From Sequoia sempervirens (lineage: Eukaryota > Streptophyta > Pinopsida > Cupressales > Cupressaceae): a stretch of 64,000 bases of DNA. Positions 36,701 through 48,008 of this stretch are shown here, piece by piece (the stretch's first letter is position 1; each line of letters opens with the position of its first letter). The stretch is taken from the NCBI GenBank assembly GCA_007258455.2, contig VDFB02193867.1, positions 533,625,071 to 533,689,070 of the forward strand. Reading direction: 5' to 3'. The position numbers and the translations under genes were made by a program. The notes under the pieces were generated by a model that was not told the origin of the DNA, made no database searches, and saw only the letters and a list, made by a program, of their open reading frames with translations.

Positions 36701-37845
36701 CAAGACACAAAAAATGGAGAAAATAAAAAAGAATAAGAACAACCAGATTCCTCCAAGGAGATTTACCCTCAAGCCCAAGATGATGCTAAGGATACTAAAG
36801 AAAATAGGATCAATAAATCTAAAATTATCTACCCCTAGACTTTTGCCCTCCTCCCCTAAAGCCTTTGAGAGAGATGATGAAATAAGTCTCTGTGTTCCTT
36901 TGGGAGGGGAAATTTTTTTACAACTAGAGAACCACAACAAGAATATTCTTGATTCCCTAACCTTATTGGTGTTTGTGGATTTGGAGTCCTCTATACCTAT
37001 ATGGAACTCTATGAAGGTTTTTCTAGAAAAATATTAGATGTAATTAAGTGTAAAATCAATTTAGAGAAAATGAAAGCAGATGTGGGGGAAAACAAAAGCA
37101 AGGGAGAAATTCTTAGAGGGATACTAGGGCTAGGGAGGCTCTTCATGAGGTGGATTTTAGGAAATAGAAGACCCTTGAGGGTCTCTTGGGTCATAAGAAA
37201 ACAAAAAAATAGTTTCAAAGAGTCTAGGCATCTCTTGGTCACTATCTTACATATATTGGCTTCCTTTTTCTATTCTTCAATCAAGATAATGACTTGGAAT
37301 ATTCGCTAGTTGAATAGCCCCTTGAAACAATATATTGTTAAATTTTATATAGTGGATCTAAAAGTGGATGTTCTTCTTATCCAAGAAACTAAAATTTCAT
37401 ATGGGAGTTTTTAAAATATTGTTAAAAACATATGGCCTATGTTGCAACATTGTGTCTGCAATGTGCATGCTACCCTTGGTGGCATTGCTACCCTATTGAA
37501 TCCTAGCAAAATTAAAGGAACCAAAGGTTAAAATAGTATAAAATGCTTAAAAACCATCGTGAAAGATGGGAGGAAAGTTTTTAAATGGAATATACTTAAT
37601 ATCTATGCCTCTAAATTTAGGGCTTCTAGAGGCCTTCTTTGTAACTCATTTTCTACTCCCATGTCCAATAACCAAAAGGTCCATGGATGCTAGGTAGGGG
37701 TTTTAGCACACATCTCTATCCTTTAAACAAAAAGGGGCCTTGGAGGACTATTCAAATAGTAGGTTGGACCTTTTTTATTTATTCTCTTCTAAAGGCCTTC
37801 TAGACTTTGATCTCCAAGGATCCAAGTTTACTTAGTCATGTAGAC
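36701..37845 (+). pseudogene. Truncated LINE: ORF1 tail and ORF2 endonuclease only
   Basis: Lys-rich open segments at 36714-37037 and 37001-37309 resemble the basic C-terminal part of a LINE ORF1. ORF2 begins at ATG 37289: MTWNIR, then LNSPLKQYIVKFYIVDLKVD and VLLIQETKI with the catalytic Glu. Near 37690-37845, after frameshifts, it reads STHLYPLNKKG and EDYSNSRLDLFYLFSSKG, LLDFDLQGSKFT. This is the endonuclase middle, with GGDFN damaged to GRGFS. Homology stops near 37845, before the RT, so the 3' two-thirds is missing. Confidence 0.7.
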
Positions 37846-38500
37846 ACTAAAAATTGTCCTAGACTTGCAAACACTATTTTCTTCCCCAATAATTGTCAAC
37901 CCCCCTTCTTCCCCAATAATTAAATAAATTTAGTTATTTGATTATGGCCTAAAGTCATGTTTCTTCTATTAATTAAATAATTTGAATGATTTAATTAATT
38001 AATTTCTTTCCTTTTATTTTTTATTTTGATTAATTAAATAAATTTTAGCTATTCATTCAATTACGCCATTCATGTCCCCTTTCCTCTATGATTAAATGAA
38101 TTTTATTTATTTAATTATCTACTAATTTGTCCTTTTCTCTCACATAATTAAATTATTATCTAATCAAAAAGTCAACATGTCATATGTTTTAATTAAATAA
38201 TATTTTCAATATTTAAGTATTCATTTTTTCGCTCCATTTAAATAATTTTTTAATTATTTGAATTCCTCCTACAACCTCTTTTTTTGTGTCAAGCCTATTA
38301 TCTGTGTCATTCTTATCTTCTCTTGTCTCATTCATTTTCCATCCTTATTGAATTATCTTATAATTCAATCTTGGCCATCCATCTTCATTATTGCCCTAAT
38401 TTTAGCCCTAACCCTATTTCATACTACAACTTTCAATTTTGTCCATTGATTGACATGTCTTGTTTTTTTTAATCCTAACCCTTCTTTTCAAATTTGGTTT
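37846..38500. other. AT-rich sequence, no supported gene
   Basis: Many TTAATTAAATAAATT-type runs. Two overlapping ~62-codon hydrophobic frames (38258-38472) lie in T-rich sequence and have no family features. Confidence 0.4.
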
Positions 38501-40168
38501 TCTATGAAAGAGACCTATCATTGTCATTTCACACCAACATATTCTATGTTAATCAAATGCTACTGGAATCACAAGCAACCACATTCAAATTTTCAACAAC
38601 ACAGCGTAATACATTGATTTATTTTGAGGTTTGCATGCATTCGGCTTGATTTGAGCTATTTTTATGCATATTTCTATTTCTTTTCATTTTACATGCATAC
38701 ATTTTAGTGAATCCTTCCTTCTAACCCTTGTTCTTTTGAGCTCAAGTCAAGGGTTTTTTTTTAAAGAGGCTTGGAGATCAAGTTTGATAGGAGCCTTCAG
38801 AAAAAGAGCCCCACCATTGGATTAGAAGGTGAGAGACAACTTTTGACATATAACTTGACAAAATCTATTTAAAAATCTCTACAGAATAACTTTTATATAG
38901 TTTCCTTACTTTTCTAATTTAATTTTTTCCTAAAAATTTTACTAGGCATGTTAAAATTTCCTATAGTATTTCTATTTTATTTTACTTCCTACAATAGTAT
39001 TGTTTTATTTTAAGAAAAAATATTAGTATTTATGTTGTTATGGAGTTGTTTTAGTTTAAATGTTTTCATTAAAATCTCTTGCTCCAAGTGGTTTGGTTTT
39101 ATTTTAAAACAAATTATTAGTATTTCCATTTTATGGAGCTGAGTTGTTTTATTTTATTTTTTAAAATATTTAAACCTGGGGTAACTTTTTTTAGTTTAAA
39201 TGTTTTCATTAAAATCTCTTAATGCAGAGGTTTTTGTTGGTTTTTTAAATTTATTAAGGTTTTGATCAAAAAAAATCCTAGAGTATCTTTTTTAATAGTT
39301 TTATTTTAAAACTTGTTCTTAATATTTTTTATAAAAAAATATAAAAAAAGGAGGCTTGAGGAAAAAAGCCCACAAACTTTTTTCTATGAAAGAGACCTAT
39401 CATTGTCATTTCACACCAACATATTTTATGTTAATGGTATGCTACTGGAATCACAACAACCACATTCAAATCTTCAACAACACAACATAATACATTGATT
39501 TATTTTGAGGTTTGCATGCATTCAACTTGATTTGAGCTATTTTTATGCATATTTCTTTTTTTTTTTCATTTTACATGCATACATTTTAGTGAACATATTT
39601 CAAGTAGAGCCCCACCATTGGATTAGAACGTGAGAAACAAATTTTGACATATAACTTGACAAAATCTGTTGAAAAATCTGTACAAAATAACTTTTATTAA
39701 ATTTCCTTACTTTTTTAATTAAAATTTTTCCTAAAAATTTTACTAGGCATGTTAAAATTTCCTATAGTATTTTTGTTTTATTTTACTTCATACAATACTT
39801 TTATTTTATTTTAAGAAAAAATATTAGTATTTATGTTGTTATGGAGTTGTTTTAGTTTAATTTTTTTTATTAAAATCTCTTGCTGCAAGTGGTTTTGTTT
39901 TATTTTAAAACAAATTATTAGTATTTCCATTTTATGGAGTTGTTTTATCTTTTTTTTTTAAATTATTTAAACCTAGGGTAACTTTTGTTTAGTTTAAATG
40001 TTTTCATTAAAATCTCTTATTGTAGAGGTTTTTGTTGGTTTTTAAATTTATTAAGGTTTTGATAAAAAAATCCTAAAGTAGCTTTTCTTAAAATTTTATT
40101 TTAAAACTTGTTCTTAATATTTTTTATAAAAATATAAAAAAAGAGCTTGAGGAAAAAAGCCCACAAAC
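38501..40168 (+). repeat. Tandem duplication of an unidentified ~800-880 bp unit
   Basis: The unit starting TTTCTATGAAAGAGACCTAT (38501) recurs at 39378. Both copies carry GAGGTTTGCATGCATTC, GAGCCCCACCATTGGATTAG, TTTTACTAGGCATGTTAAAA and end with AAAAAAGCCCACAAACTTTT. The second copy lacks about 90 bp near its middle. The unit is T-rich, has no coding capacity and does not match other repeats in the window. It could be a tandem LTR or a local duplication. Confidence 0.82.
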
Positions 40169-42299
40169 TTTTACACAAGCCTAAAACAATAAAATTTTCA
40201 AAATTTTATTATTATTTATTTTATAATAATTTTAAATTTATTTAAAATCTAACTTTTTTTATTATTTTTTTCAAGGTGATAGCCTCTAGTCATATGGAAG
40301 ATCAAGGGCTCATTAAATAGATGCCCAACACCTTCCAACAAACTTTTGGTCACATGGAGACCAAAAATTGGGCATTTGGAGGCTTAACTTAGAGCCCTCC
40401 TTTCCTTTGCAAGTCTAAAAGGAACTGTTGCACAAAAATGGGCATAACTTTTGCATAATAGGTTTTCTTTTCAAAATTCAAAGGGTGTTGGAAAGCTGTT
40501 TAGAGATCTTCACTTTGGTGTAGACGGATTTTCTAGTTTATGCTCCAAAAATCAGGTGCAAGTCAAATTCACCCTCTCTTTTCAAATTCAAATTCTCATA
40601 TCTTTTTCATACAAAATCATTTTTCTCCAAATTTTTTTAGAAACTTATCAGAAAATCATAAAGAATACATTTTTGTAATCTTTTTTTTCTTAGCTTTAAT
40701 CATCTTTATTTGGTGTTTTATTCCACATAATTGAAATCAGACTAAAAATTAACCTTTCATATTTTGATTTGGGTTTAAAATTAGCAAGTATCTTTTAATC
40801 CCCAAGATTCACTTACACATGCTCTCCTCTTGCATCTTAGTGTGATCTTGAGGATCAAAAATAAGTGATCTTTCTTTTTGTTTTTTGGAGGCATGGTTAG
40901 AGAAGTGATCACTCTAGGGGATGACCTCAACAATATAATGAAAGCACTAAAATTTGAATGTAAAACTATTTACTACTCTTACCTTACCACTATATATATA
41001 TACAATTTAAAATTCTAAAGAAGCTTGGGATGAAATACAATTAAATATTTACATTTGAAGAAGAATTAAATTTTATAATACTGATTGAGTCCAATTTAAT
41101 TAAATACATTTGATTCAACATAAATTATATTCTAGATTAATTAACTCATATTTATGAATGGTGAATCAAATAAAAGTATTTTTTGACTTTAGAAAGAGAT
41201 AGAAGATAATATTAATATGGTATTGAAAATTGTATATTCGAAGAATAGTTATAATGGATATCTATTTGCAATTCACTTTTTAATTAAAATAGTTTTGCAA
41301 TTATGATGTAGATTAATCCATATATGTAGGTTTTTTGGGCATCCATGCTATCTAATATTTCAAATTTATAACACTAATATGTACAATTAAGTAATCTATA
41401 TTCCAATTATGATAGCATAAGTATTTAAGCAAATAATTATTGTAAATAGTAGATGTTTAAGAAATTATTAATTGTATATTATAAAAATTGTATCCAAAAT
41501 ATTGGACATATGTCCTCATATAATATACACTCTAATCTAATAAGTAAGTTTCTATTATATTTTATCAATTAAAAAGACAATAATTTACTATTCACAAAAA
41601 TTGGTAGATGGAAATAGACCAAGTCCAAAACAAAAGATGTGATTTATTTTTTGGAATTACTGAAATCTTTATCCTATTTTCAATTGTTATATCAATCATC
41701 ATGATCGACTCCTTTTAGTTAAATGAACCTAAAATTTATGTGTCTTTGAAACTAATATATCTTACATTTATATTTATAATCATATCAATATTTCAAACTT
41801 GAATTGAAAGTAAACAAGAGATACATCAATAAATTATATGAATTATTTTAATTCTTATTTAAGTTTTAGTGATATTAGTTGACTCTTTCAGTACGAAACT
41901 ATACACCTCCAGCCTGCATCAAAGAGAATGAACATGAATTGGTTAGATTAGGAAAGAAGACCCTAGAAGTAATAGGTGCTTATTTAACACAAACACATAA
42001 AAGATAATTGTTTTTATTTATAAATTATAAGATTGTTTGATGTAATTATTTATGAAGTTTGTTATATAAGCTATAATAATATGGAGTTATGGATGAGTTA
42101 TTATAGTTGTTTAGGTAGTGAAAATTAGGGCATACAATGGTGAATTGTTGGTGGTGAATTTTTTGTGGGTGAATTGATGGAAAATTTTCCTAGAGATGAA
42201 ATCATACAACCACTGTGAAAAAATTAGGTTACACAATTCTACATATTTTCTTCCCTTAATTTTTACATTTCTATCTAAAAACTTTTGTCATAACTAAAC
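40169..42299. other. AT-rich intergenic sequence
   Basis: No gene, RNA or recognised repeat. Two overlapping frames of 64-75 codons near 40451-40734 lie in T-rich sequence with no domain. A (TA)n run occurs near 40990. Confidence 0.4.
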
Positions 42300-42734
42300 A
42301 TTTTTATTTTAAATAAATTAATATTTAAGAAAAAACTAAGCATTAATTTAAAAAAAATTCAAAAGTCTTGAAATCTAAAATTTAAACAAAATTACGCCGC
42401 ATGAGAGAGAGGAATCTAACTAATCATTAAGAAGAGTGAAAAGTAAGGCCGATACACTTGAAACAACTGCACAAAATATAATGCTCTCCAACTAAATCTG
42501 GGTCACAAATAGGGTCACTTCTGATCCACGGAAAATAGCATTTATTACATTAAAATCGCCCAAGAAGATTTGCGTGAAGCACAATTTAGTAGGGTTACAG
42601 ATTCTCAGTGAGTCCCAAGAGTAGCAAGCAAGATATTTCTGAAATATAAGAAATCACTGCTCTATATAAAATACTCTCTTCAATATTTGATTTGATGCAG
42701 AAGTAGTAAAATGAGTAGTTTTACGAGTGTTGAA

Positions 42735-42864
42735 TTATCTTTGGCAGGAAGGACAGAGAACTGTAGGAAGTCCCATGCCCAATGGAGATGGTGTTTCCGG
42801 CACCTGTTTTAGAACCTTAATTTCTGCCAACTCTTTCTTCAGTCTTTTGTTTTCCTTTATTAAT
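42735..42864 (-). pseudogene. HD-Zip class II fragment, copy A: zipper end and CPSC motif
   Basis: On the minus strand this reads KENKRLKKELAEIKVLKQ, then a short linker, GMGLPTVLCPSCQR and a stop (42735). EN-x-RL-x-KEL-x-E...LK followed by a Cys-Pro-Ser-Cys motif is diagnostic of HD-Zip class II plant homeodomain proteins. There the zipper mediates dimerisation and CPSCE is a redox-sensitive tail. The frame continues exactly into 46924-47004 once the inserted LTR element and one target duplication are removed. Homologous non-coding sequence extends to about 42300. Copy B has lost the CPSC part. The homeodomain proper is absent, so this is a fragment. Confidence 0.75.
42860..42864 (+). repeat. 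5-bp target site duplication TTAAT (left copy)
   Basis: TTAAT lies just outside the LTR at 42865 and again at 46924-46928, just outside the other LTR. A perfect 5-bp duplication fixes the boundaries of the inserted element. Confidence 0.9.
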
Positions 42865-43358
42865 TGTTAAAAACAGGGGAGCAGGAGAAAAAACACACAT
42901 AAACAGAGACACAAAAATTTAACACAGAAATCTGCACCATGTGCTACAGCACTGCAACTCTATTTATCAATTTCATCAAACATTACATTTGATTCGATTG
43001 CTTCAGCATTCAGCGTTTCTACCTCATGATTTTCTGATCATTCAACACTAACATAACCTGTTACATGTGCCTCGTTTATGGAGGTATTAAGAACAATCTA
43101 GAACCTCCTAAAGAGATAGAACAACAATATAAAATTATATTTTATGTTGCCCACAATCCGTGTGAAGCAAGTTAATGGTATGGTGGACAGACTGAAAGAG
43201 TTGATAAAATAAATACAGTCAAATCTTGCTGAGATTTGCTTTCAATGATATCTTCAATGTTGCAGATATAATATGCATTCGGAGTATTTGAAACATGACA
43301 GTAGGAGGATTTGAAACATGATAAGTTAGGCAGAGGGTAGTTGAGATTACTTCCAACA
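42865..43358 (-). repeat. 3' LTR (by element orientation)
   Basis: 494 bp. On the minus strand it starts TGTTGGAAGTAATCTCAACT and ends TTTTTAACA. On the element's upstream side (43359-43367) the minus strand reads AAAGGGGAG, a short polypurine tract directly before the LTR. Confidence 0.9.
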
Positions 43359-43367
43359 CTCCCCTTT
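43359..43367 (-). promoter_or_regulatory. Polypurine tract
   Basis: Plus-strand CTCCCCTTT, minus-strand AAAGGGGAG, abutting the TG of the 3' LTR. This is the position for plus-strand DNA priming and sets the element's orientation together with the primer site at 46413-46427. Confidence 0.75.
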
Positions 43368-44336
43368 AATCTCAACTACGAATTCTGATTTCTTAGTTTT
43401 TCTTGTTGACTTTGCATACAAGTGGTTTTAGTTAACCACAAACCTCGCATACACATAGTTTCAGATTACCACAAACTAATATATTGAAACTAACATATGG
43501 GAAACTAATGCACACACTTTCTGATAATTTCCATAACTTCAGACAACTGGCATCCTCCTCAAATCTTTTCATCTCCTTTATGAACTCTTCTTGCTTTGTT
43601 TTCTTGTGCAAACTTGTGACTGAGAACAATTTTTTTTTTCTTTCAACCTAGACAGCTATGCATACAAACTCCTCAAACTTTTTATGATTTTTCATTTTAT
43701 AGCTGTTGTTGCACCTCAATGATTTCTTCTTTAGTTGCTGCTGCAATTTTGACTCTCTTTCAAGCATTCTTCTACCTTGTCAATTTGACTTTTTACTCAC
43801 TTCTTTCTCTTTGTTCTTCCATCATTTATTTTTCTTTCATTCTTTCTTTCCAAATTCTTTTCTTTGTTGTTGTAGTAGCTTCTATTATGCCCAAAATAAT
43901 TTCATTTTTATTCCTCTTATTGCTTCATATCTGCCCTTTCCTTCTTCTCATCTGAATTTCTTCCTATGATGAAAAACTTTACCAGTTGCGGCTGTATCAA
44001 ACTTTTGACTCTGGTTTTTCCTCTCTTCAAGGTGGCACCCTTTGATAATTTTCTAACTTTCCTTTTTCAGAGAAAACTGTGATCCCTTTGTTTTCAAGTC
44101 TTCAAAACATCAAGCTGGAACTTCCAACATCTTTACAATCTGTAAATGTCTTACTAGACAACATTTTCTTTTCACTCAAAACATTTTTCATCCCTTTTGA
44201 ACATTCATGCCTTTCATAATTTTTATTGATCTTCACATATGAGCATTTGTACAATCTTTTGAACAAACCTGTAAACTTTTTCCAACTAGAACCATAACAC
44301 CATCCACAATTCATTTTTATACAATCTGTCATAGAT
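43368..44336 (-). other. Internal region downstream of the gag-like frame
   Basis: Short minus-strand frames (44102-44362, 43432-43629) with Lys-, Cys- and Glu-rich composition and frequent stops. No pol motif is visible. Plus-strand hydrophobic frames at 43706-43969 are T-rich antisense of a Lys/Glu-rich stretch. Confidence 0.45.
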
Positions 44337-45260
44337 TCATTTTCCATTCTTTGTTCCAACACATTTTTCAGAATGATTTCTTAAACCACAAATTTTACAT
44401 GGATGCAAATCCCAACACATCTCTTTAGTGTGACCTTATCTATTACAATGAGAACATTGAATTTCTTTCTTTCTTTCCACTGATTTGTTTAAACATATAT
44501 AATGTTGAACATTATTTTCATTTTCTTCATGTTTACCATATCCAAGGCCTTCATATTTTGGCCTCATAACTAGTTGAATGGGCTCTCTCATTCCTTGCCC
44601 ATATTTTCCCAAACCTTTTCCTTTAAAACCCATTTTCTTCATAATTTTTAAAACAACATTATCATCAAAACAACCAACATTTTCAGATTCATTAATATAT
44701 TGATTTTGACACTTTTTATCTAGAATATCTTTAGCAAAATCAATCAATTGATCAAAGGAATAACATACATCATCTTCTTTCTTGCATTCTTCATCAGCTT
44801 TTGCAAAATTACACATACCCAATAACTGATTAGAAAAACACAAATCTTCAGTGCCACATGATACATCACATACGGATGGCTTTAACTTCAAACATTCATT
44901 CTCTTGTTTTAGTTTTGATATTTCTTTCTTCTACAAACTGTTTTCATCTTCTACCCTTTTTAACATTTCTTCCAAATCTTCATTTTTCTTCTTCACATCA
45001 TCAAACAATTTAACTTTTTCTTCTAACTCTTCATTCCTCTTTTTGACTTTATTCAATTATTTTTCAAGATCATCATTTTCATCTAAAAGATTACACTTTT
45101 CCATTTGTTTCTCTTTTAAAAGAGTTATCATTTCTGAATATTTTTTCTTACATTCCTTCAATTCTTCTTCCAATTCATTTGTTTTCTCTTTCTTTACTCT
45201 ATCAGCTTTCCCCATTGAAATAAATGATTCAAACTGACTTACCTTTGCACTTGATTTCAC
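44337..45260 (-). pseudogene. Gag-like protein: coiled coil, G-patch, zinc knuckles
   Basis: One minus-strand frame of ~307 codons from 45260 to TGA 44337, with three internal stops: TAA 45057, TAG near 44932 and TAA 44436. The N-terminal third is a charged coiled coil (KTNELEEELKECKKKYSEMI, then RNEELEEKVKLF and KNEDLEEMLKRVEDEN). A G-patch follows at about 44529-44660 (LKIMKKMGFKGKGLGKYGQG, ending KYEGLGYGK). Next is a CCHC knuckle, CSHCNR-stop-GHTKEMC, with perfect C-X2-C-X4-H-X4-C spacing and TAA replacing a likely Gln, and a second Cys/His cluster (CKICGLRNHSEKC). Such knuckles bind RNA. A frameshift just upstream separates an acidic segment (SSEEFDSEDIEE) that probably belongs to the same protein. 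Confidence 0.7.
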
Positions 45261-46412
45261 AACAATGCTACGACTTTCTTCGGCAGCTTCGTGTGCCTCC
45301 TCTCTTCAATATCTTCACTATCAAATTCTTCAGAACTGCCCTCTGGTTTACTTTCAATCGACTTCACAGGTCTCTCTTTTAATTTCTGGCTCCCCCTTAA
45401 TAGTTGCAGCGAAACTCTTTGCAACCTCTCTGTTTTCTCTAATCAATGGCCTTTTCTAAGGCATCTCATCCTTCTGGATCTTCTTATCAGCTTGGTGGCT
45501 ACCTTGTCTTCGACGACTTTGTCTTCTAAAAATGGTTTTCCTCACACAACGGCTACAATCTTCTGCACCTTTTCTTCAAGCCATTCTTTCTAGACAACCA
45601 ACTCATATGCCCCCATTAAACCCTTTGTGGGCAGCTAAATAAATCTTGCAATAGAAACAATAGATCTACACTTTGCTGTTTTTGTCTTTTGCAGCTCCAC
45701 TTTCTTTGACTGGCTGTAAACTCCTTAAATTGTAAACTTTTCAACAACTATCTCTTTCTATATATCAGCAATTCTTCCTGCTCAGCAATCCTTTTGTCTT
45801 CACAATGGGGGATATATGATCCCTTCATCCATATATATCTTCTCTTTATTCCTTTTTTTTTTTACGCGTGCAACCTCATTCCCTTATTGAACCTGTTCTT
45901 CGCCTAGGCTTTCTTCAACAAATAGTCAATCCAGCAAGCTATTCAATTTTGGGTGGCATCTCCAACGATTTCCATTCTCAACTGCAAATTCTTTATTTGT
46001 AAACAACTACGAAAACTTCATTCAATCAACAAGGGTCTTAATTTTCTTTGAGCTCTCTGCAACTCCCTTAACTAGTTCTTCTTCTGCTGTTGATGACCTT
46101 CTACTTTCAAGTCTCCTTGGATCTAACTCTTCTCTCCTTTTGGATGTCAACTTCAGAACTTCATATGACTTTCATTTGAGCTTCAGCTCTTCTCTGCAAA
46201 CACCATTACATAGCTTTCAACAGATTTGACTTCCCCTCACAGCTCTGTGAGTTACCCTGCTGTTGCTACAGCAATTCTTCACTGAACTTCTTCTCATGCA
46301 TCTGCTCTGTCAATGGACTGCCTCTGTTAAAATACTGCACCTTATTCTCTCCTATCAATTGCAAAACACTCCACATATTCTTTTGGCTCTCTCCAGGCTC
46401 TTCACATTACCA
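45261..46412 (-). other. Leader and upstream internal region of the gag-only element
   Basis: Minus-strand segments such as NREVAKSFAATIKGEPEIKR and RPVKSIESKPEGSSEEFDSE (about 45300-45450) read into the gag-like frame with one or two frameshifts. Beyond about 45500 toward the primer site the sequence has no clear protein and looks like an untranslated leader of ~900 bp. Confidence 0.45.
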
Positions 46413-46427
46413 TTGGCTCTGATACCA
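46413..46427 (-). promoter_or_regulatory. Primer binding site, initiator tRNA-Met type
   Basis: The minus strand reads TGGTATCAGAGCCAA two bases inside the LTR at 46430-46923, matching the usual plant initiator-Met primer site. It is intact, so priming would still be possible if RT were supplied. Confidence 0.88.
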
Positions 46428-46429
46428 CA

Positions 46430-46923
46430 TGTTAAAAACAGGGGAGCAGGAGAAAAAACACACATAAACAGAAACACAAAAATTTAACACAGAAATCTGC
46501 ACCATGTGCTACAGCACTGCAACTCTATTTATCAATTTCATCAAACATTACATTTGATTCGATTGCTTCAGCATTCAGCGTTTCTACCCCATGATTTTCT
46601 GATCATTCAACACTAACATAACCTGTTACATGTGCCTCGTTTATGGAGGTATTAAGAACAATCTAGAACCTCCTAAGGAGATAGAACAACAATATAAAAT
46701 TATATTTTATGTTGCCCACAATCCGTGTAAAGCAAGTTAATGGTACGGTGGACAGACTGGAAGAGTTGATAAAATAAATACATTCAAATCTTGCCGAGAT
46801 TTGCTTTCAATGATATCTTAAATGTTGCAGATATAATATGCATACAGAGTATTTGAAACATGACAGTAGGAGGATTTGAAACATGACAAGTTAGGCAGAG
46901 GGTACTTGAGATTACTTCCAACA
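46430..46923 (-). repeat. 5' LTR (by element orientation)
   Basis: 494 bp, same length as 42865-43358 with about 13 substitutions and no indel. The element's promoter should lie here. Confidence 0.9.
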
Positions 46924-47004
46924 TTAATGCCATCAAGTATCTCTGGGACACATTACCGTCCATTTTGTTTTGCTTCGACTTGGCCCAAATAGTTTTATTG
47001 AAAT
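46924..47004 (-). pseudogene. HD-Zip class II fragment, copy A: homeodomain helix-3 end and zipper start
   Basis: Minus-strand reading gives a damaged FQN-type helix-3 end, then WAKSKQNKMDGNVSQRYLMA leading in frame through the insertion point into the zipper at 42864. Residue spacing between the ARSK-like end of the homeodomain, the conserved MD and the EN of the zipper fits HD-Zip II except for two residues missing after SK. The exon start is not preceded by a clear splice acceptor. The right-hand TTAAT duplication is 46924-46928. Confidence 0.68.
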
Positions 47005-47818
47005 TAATTGATTTCGTAATAGTCATAATTACATAAACCAAACATTACATGTACATCACATAGCTGTTTTCATTATAGCTTTACATTCGTCATGTTTAAC
47101 GCTACAAAATCGAGCCACTGTGCTGCTGGGAAGAACCACTATGCAGAGCCACTTCTGAGTTACCACGAGAACCACTATACCGTCCGCCAACTGGTAGTGC
47201 TAATTTACTGCTGCCACCCTACGATCTTGATCTTTCATCCTCAAAAGGATCAAAAGGACATCTGGTGCTTCAATTTCATCCCTGCTAAAGTCCTTTATGC
47301 TGAGCAACGAGGGAATATCTTCACCCTCACTTAAGAGTATTAATTAAAACAATAAAATAACTATTTAAAATAAGAAAAAATCTATGTATTAACTTAAAAA
47401 ACCCTAAAAATTTTGAAAGTAAAATATAAACAAAATTACGCCGACATAGAACCTCATTCTTATATGAGAGAGTGCAAGCTAACAAATCTATAAGATGAGT
47501 GCAAAGACAGACCAATACACTTGAACAAACTGCACAAAATTGAATGCTCTCCATTTCTCATGGCCTACCAGTATTTTTTCTACAACCTTTATTGTTAGAG
47601 ACAATTAGTCTCAAAAGAACTCGAATAAAATCATACTAAATCTAGGTCACAAACGTGGTCATTTCTGATGACGGTAAATAACATTTATCACGTTTAAAAA
47701 TGTCCAAGAAGATTTAAGTGAACCAAAAGTTATCTTAGATTTATGTTAGGGCTGCAGATTCTCAGTGAATCCCAGGAGTATCAAGCAAGATATTTCCCTA
47801 ATATAAGCAATCACTGTA

Positions 47819-47965
47819 CTATACGCAATATTCTCTTGAACATTGATTTGATGCAGTAGTAGTAAACTGGATAGTTTTACTAGTGTCCGTTTCAGGTATC
47901 TGTTTCAAAGCCTTCATTTCTGCCAACTCTTTTTTCAGTCTCTCGTTTTCCTTTCTTAACTCCAT
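47819..47965 (-). pseudogene. HD-Zip class II fragment, copy B: zipper
   Basis: Open for 48 codons on the minus strand: MELRKENERLKKELAEMKAL, then KQIPET-DTSKTIQFTTTAS and a stop. The zipper is well preserved. Compared with copy A, the segment coding for CPSC has been deleted and the downstream DTSKT...FTTTAS sequence, also seen in A beyond its stop, is joined directly. It shares ~600 bp of flanking sequence with copy A (42300-42860), so A and B are head-to-tail duplicates. Confidence 0.65.
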
Positions 47966-48008
47966 TTATTTTAATAAAATTTATAATTCCATTTATTTTA
48001 ATAAAATG

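Larger units (their letters stand above)
42865..46923 (-). mobile_element. Young non-autonomous LTR element with gag-like coiled coil/G-patch/CCHC frame
   Basis: 4,059 bp between a TTAAT duplication, with two 494-bp LTRs of equal length that differ at about 13 positions (~97% identical). The primer site and polypurine tract show that it is transcribed on the minus strand. The 3-kb internal region encodes no protease, RT, RNase H or integrase that I can find, only the frame at 44337-45260. It therefore resembles the class described in plants as terminal-repeat elements with a gag domain only (TR-GAG). It would need the enzymes of another element. It sits inside an HD-Zip II zipper exon. Confidence 0.85.

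Noticed and set aside
43706..43969. Hydrophobic plus-strand frames as membrane proteins
   Set aside because: They are T-rich antisense of Lys/Glu-rich sequence inside the minus-strand LTR element; two overlapping frames are equally open.
44851..45237. 128-codon Ser/Phe-rich plus-strand frame
   Set aside because: It is the antisense shadow of the coiled-coil part of the gag-like frame, which has coherent domains in order.
46413..46427. tRNA fragment
   Set aside because: The tRNA-like match is just the retroelement primer site; no cloverleaf is present around it. No complete tRNA or rRNA gene was recognised in the window.
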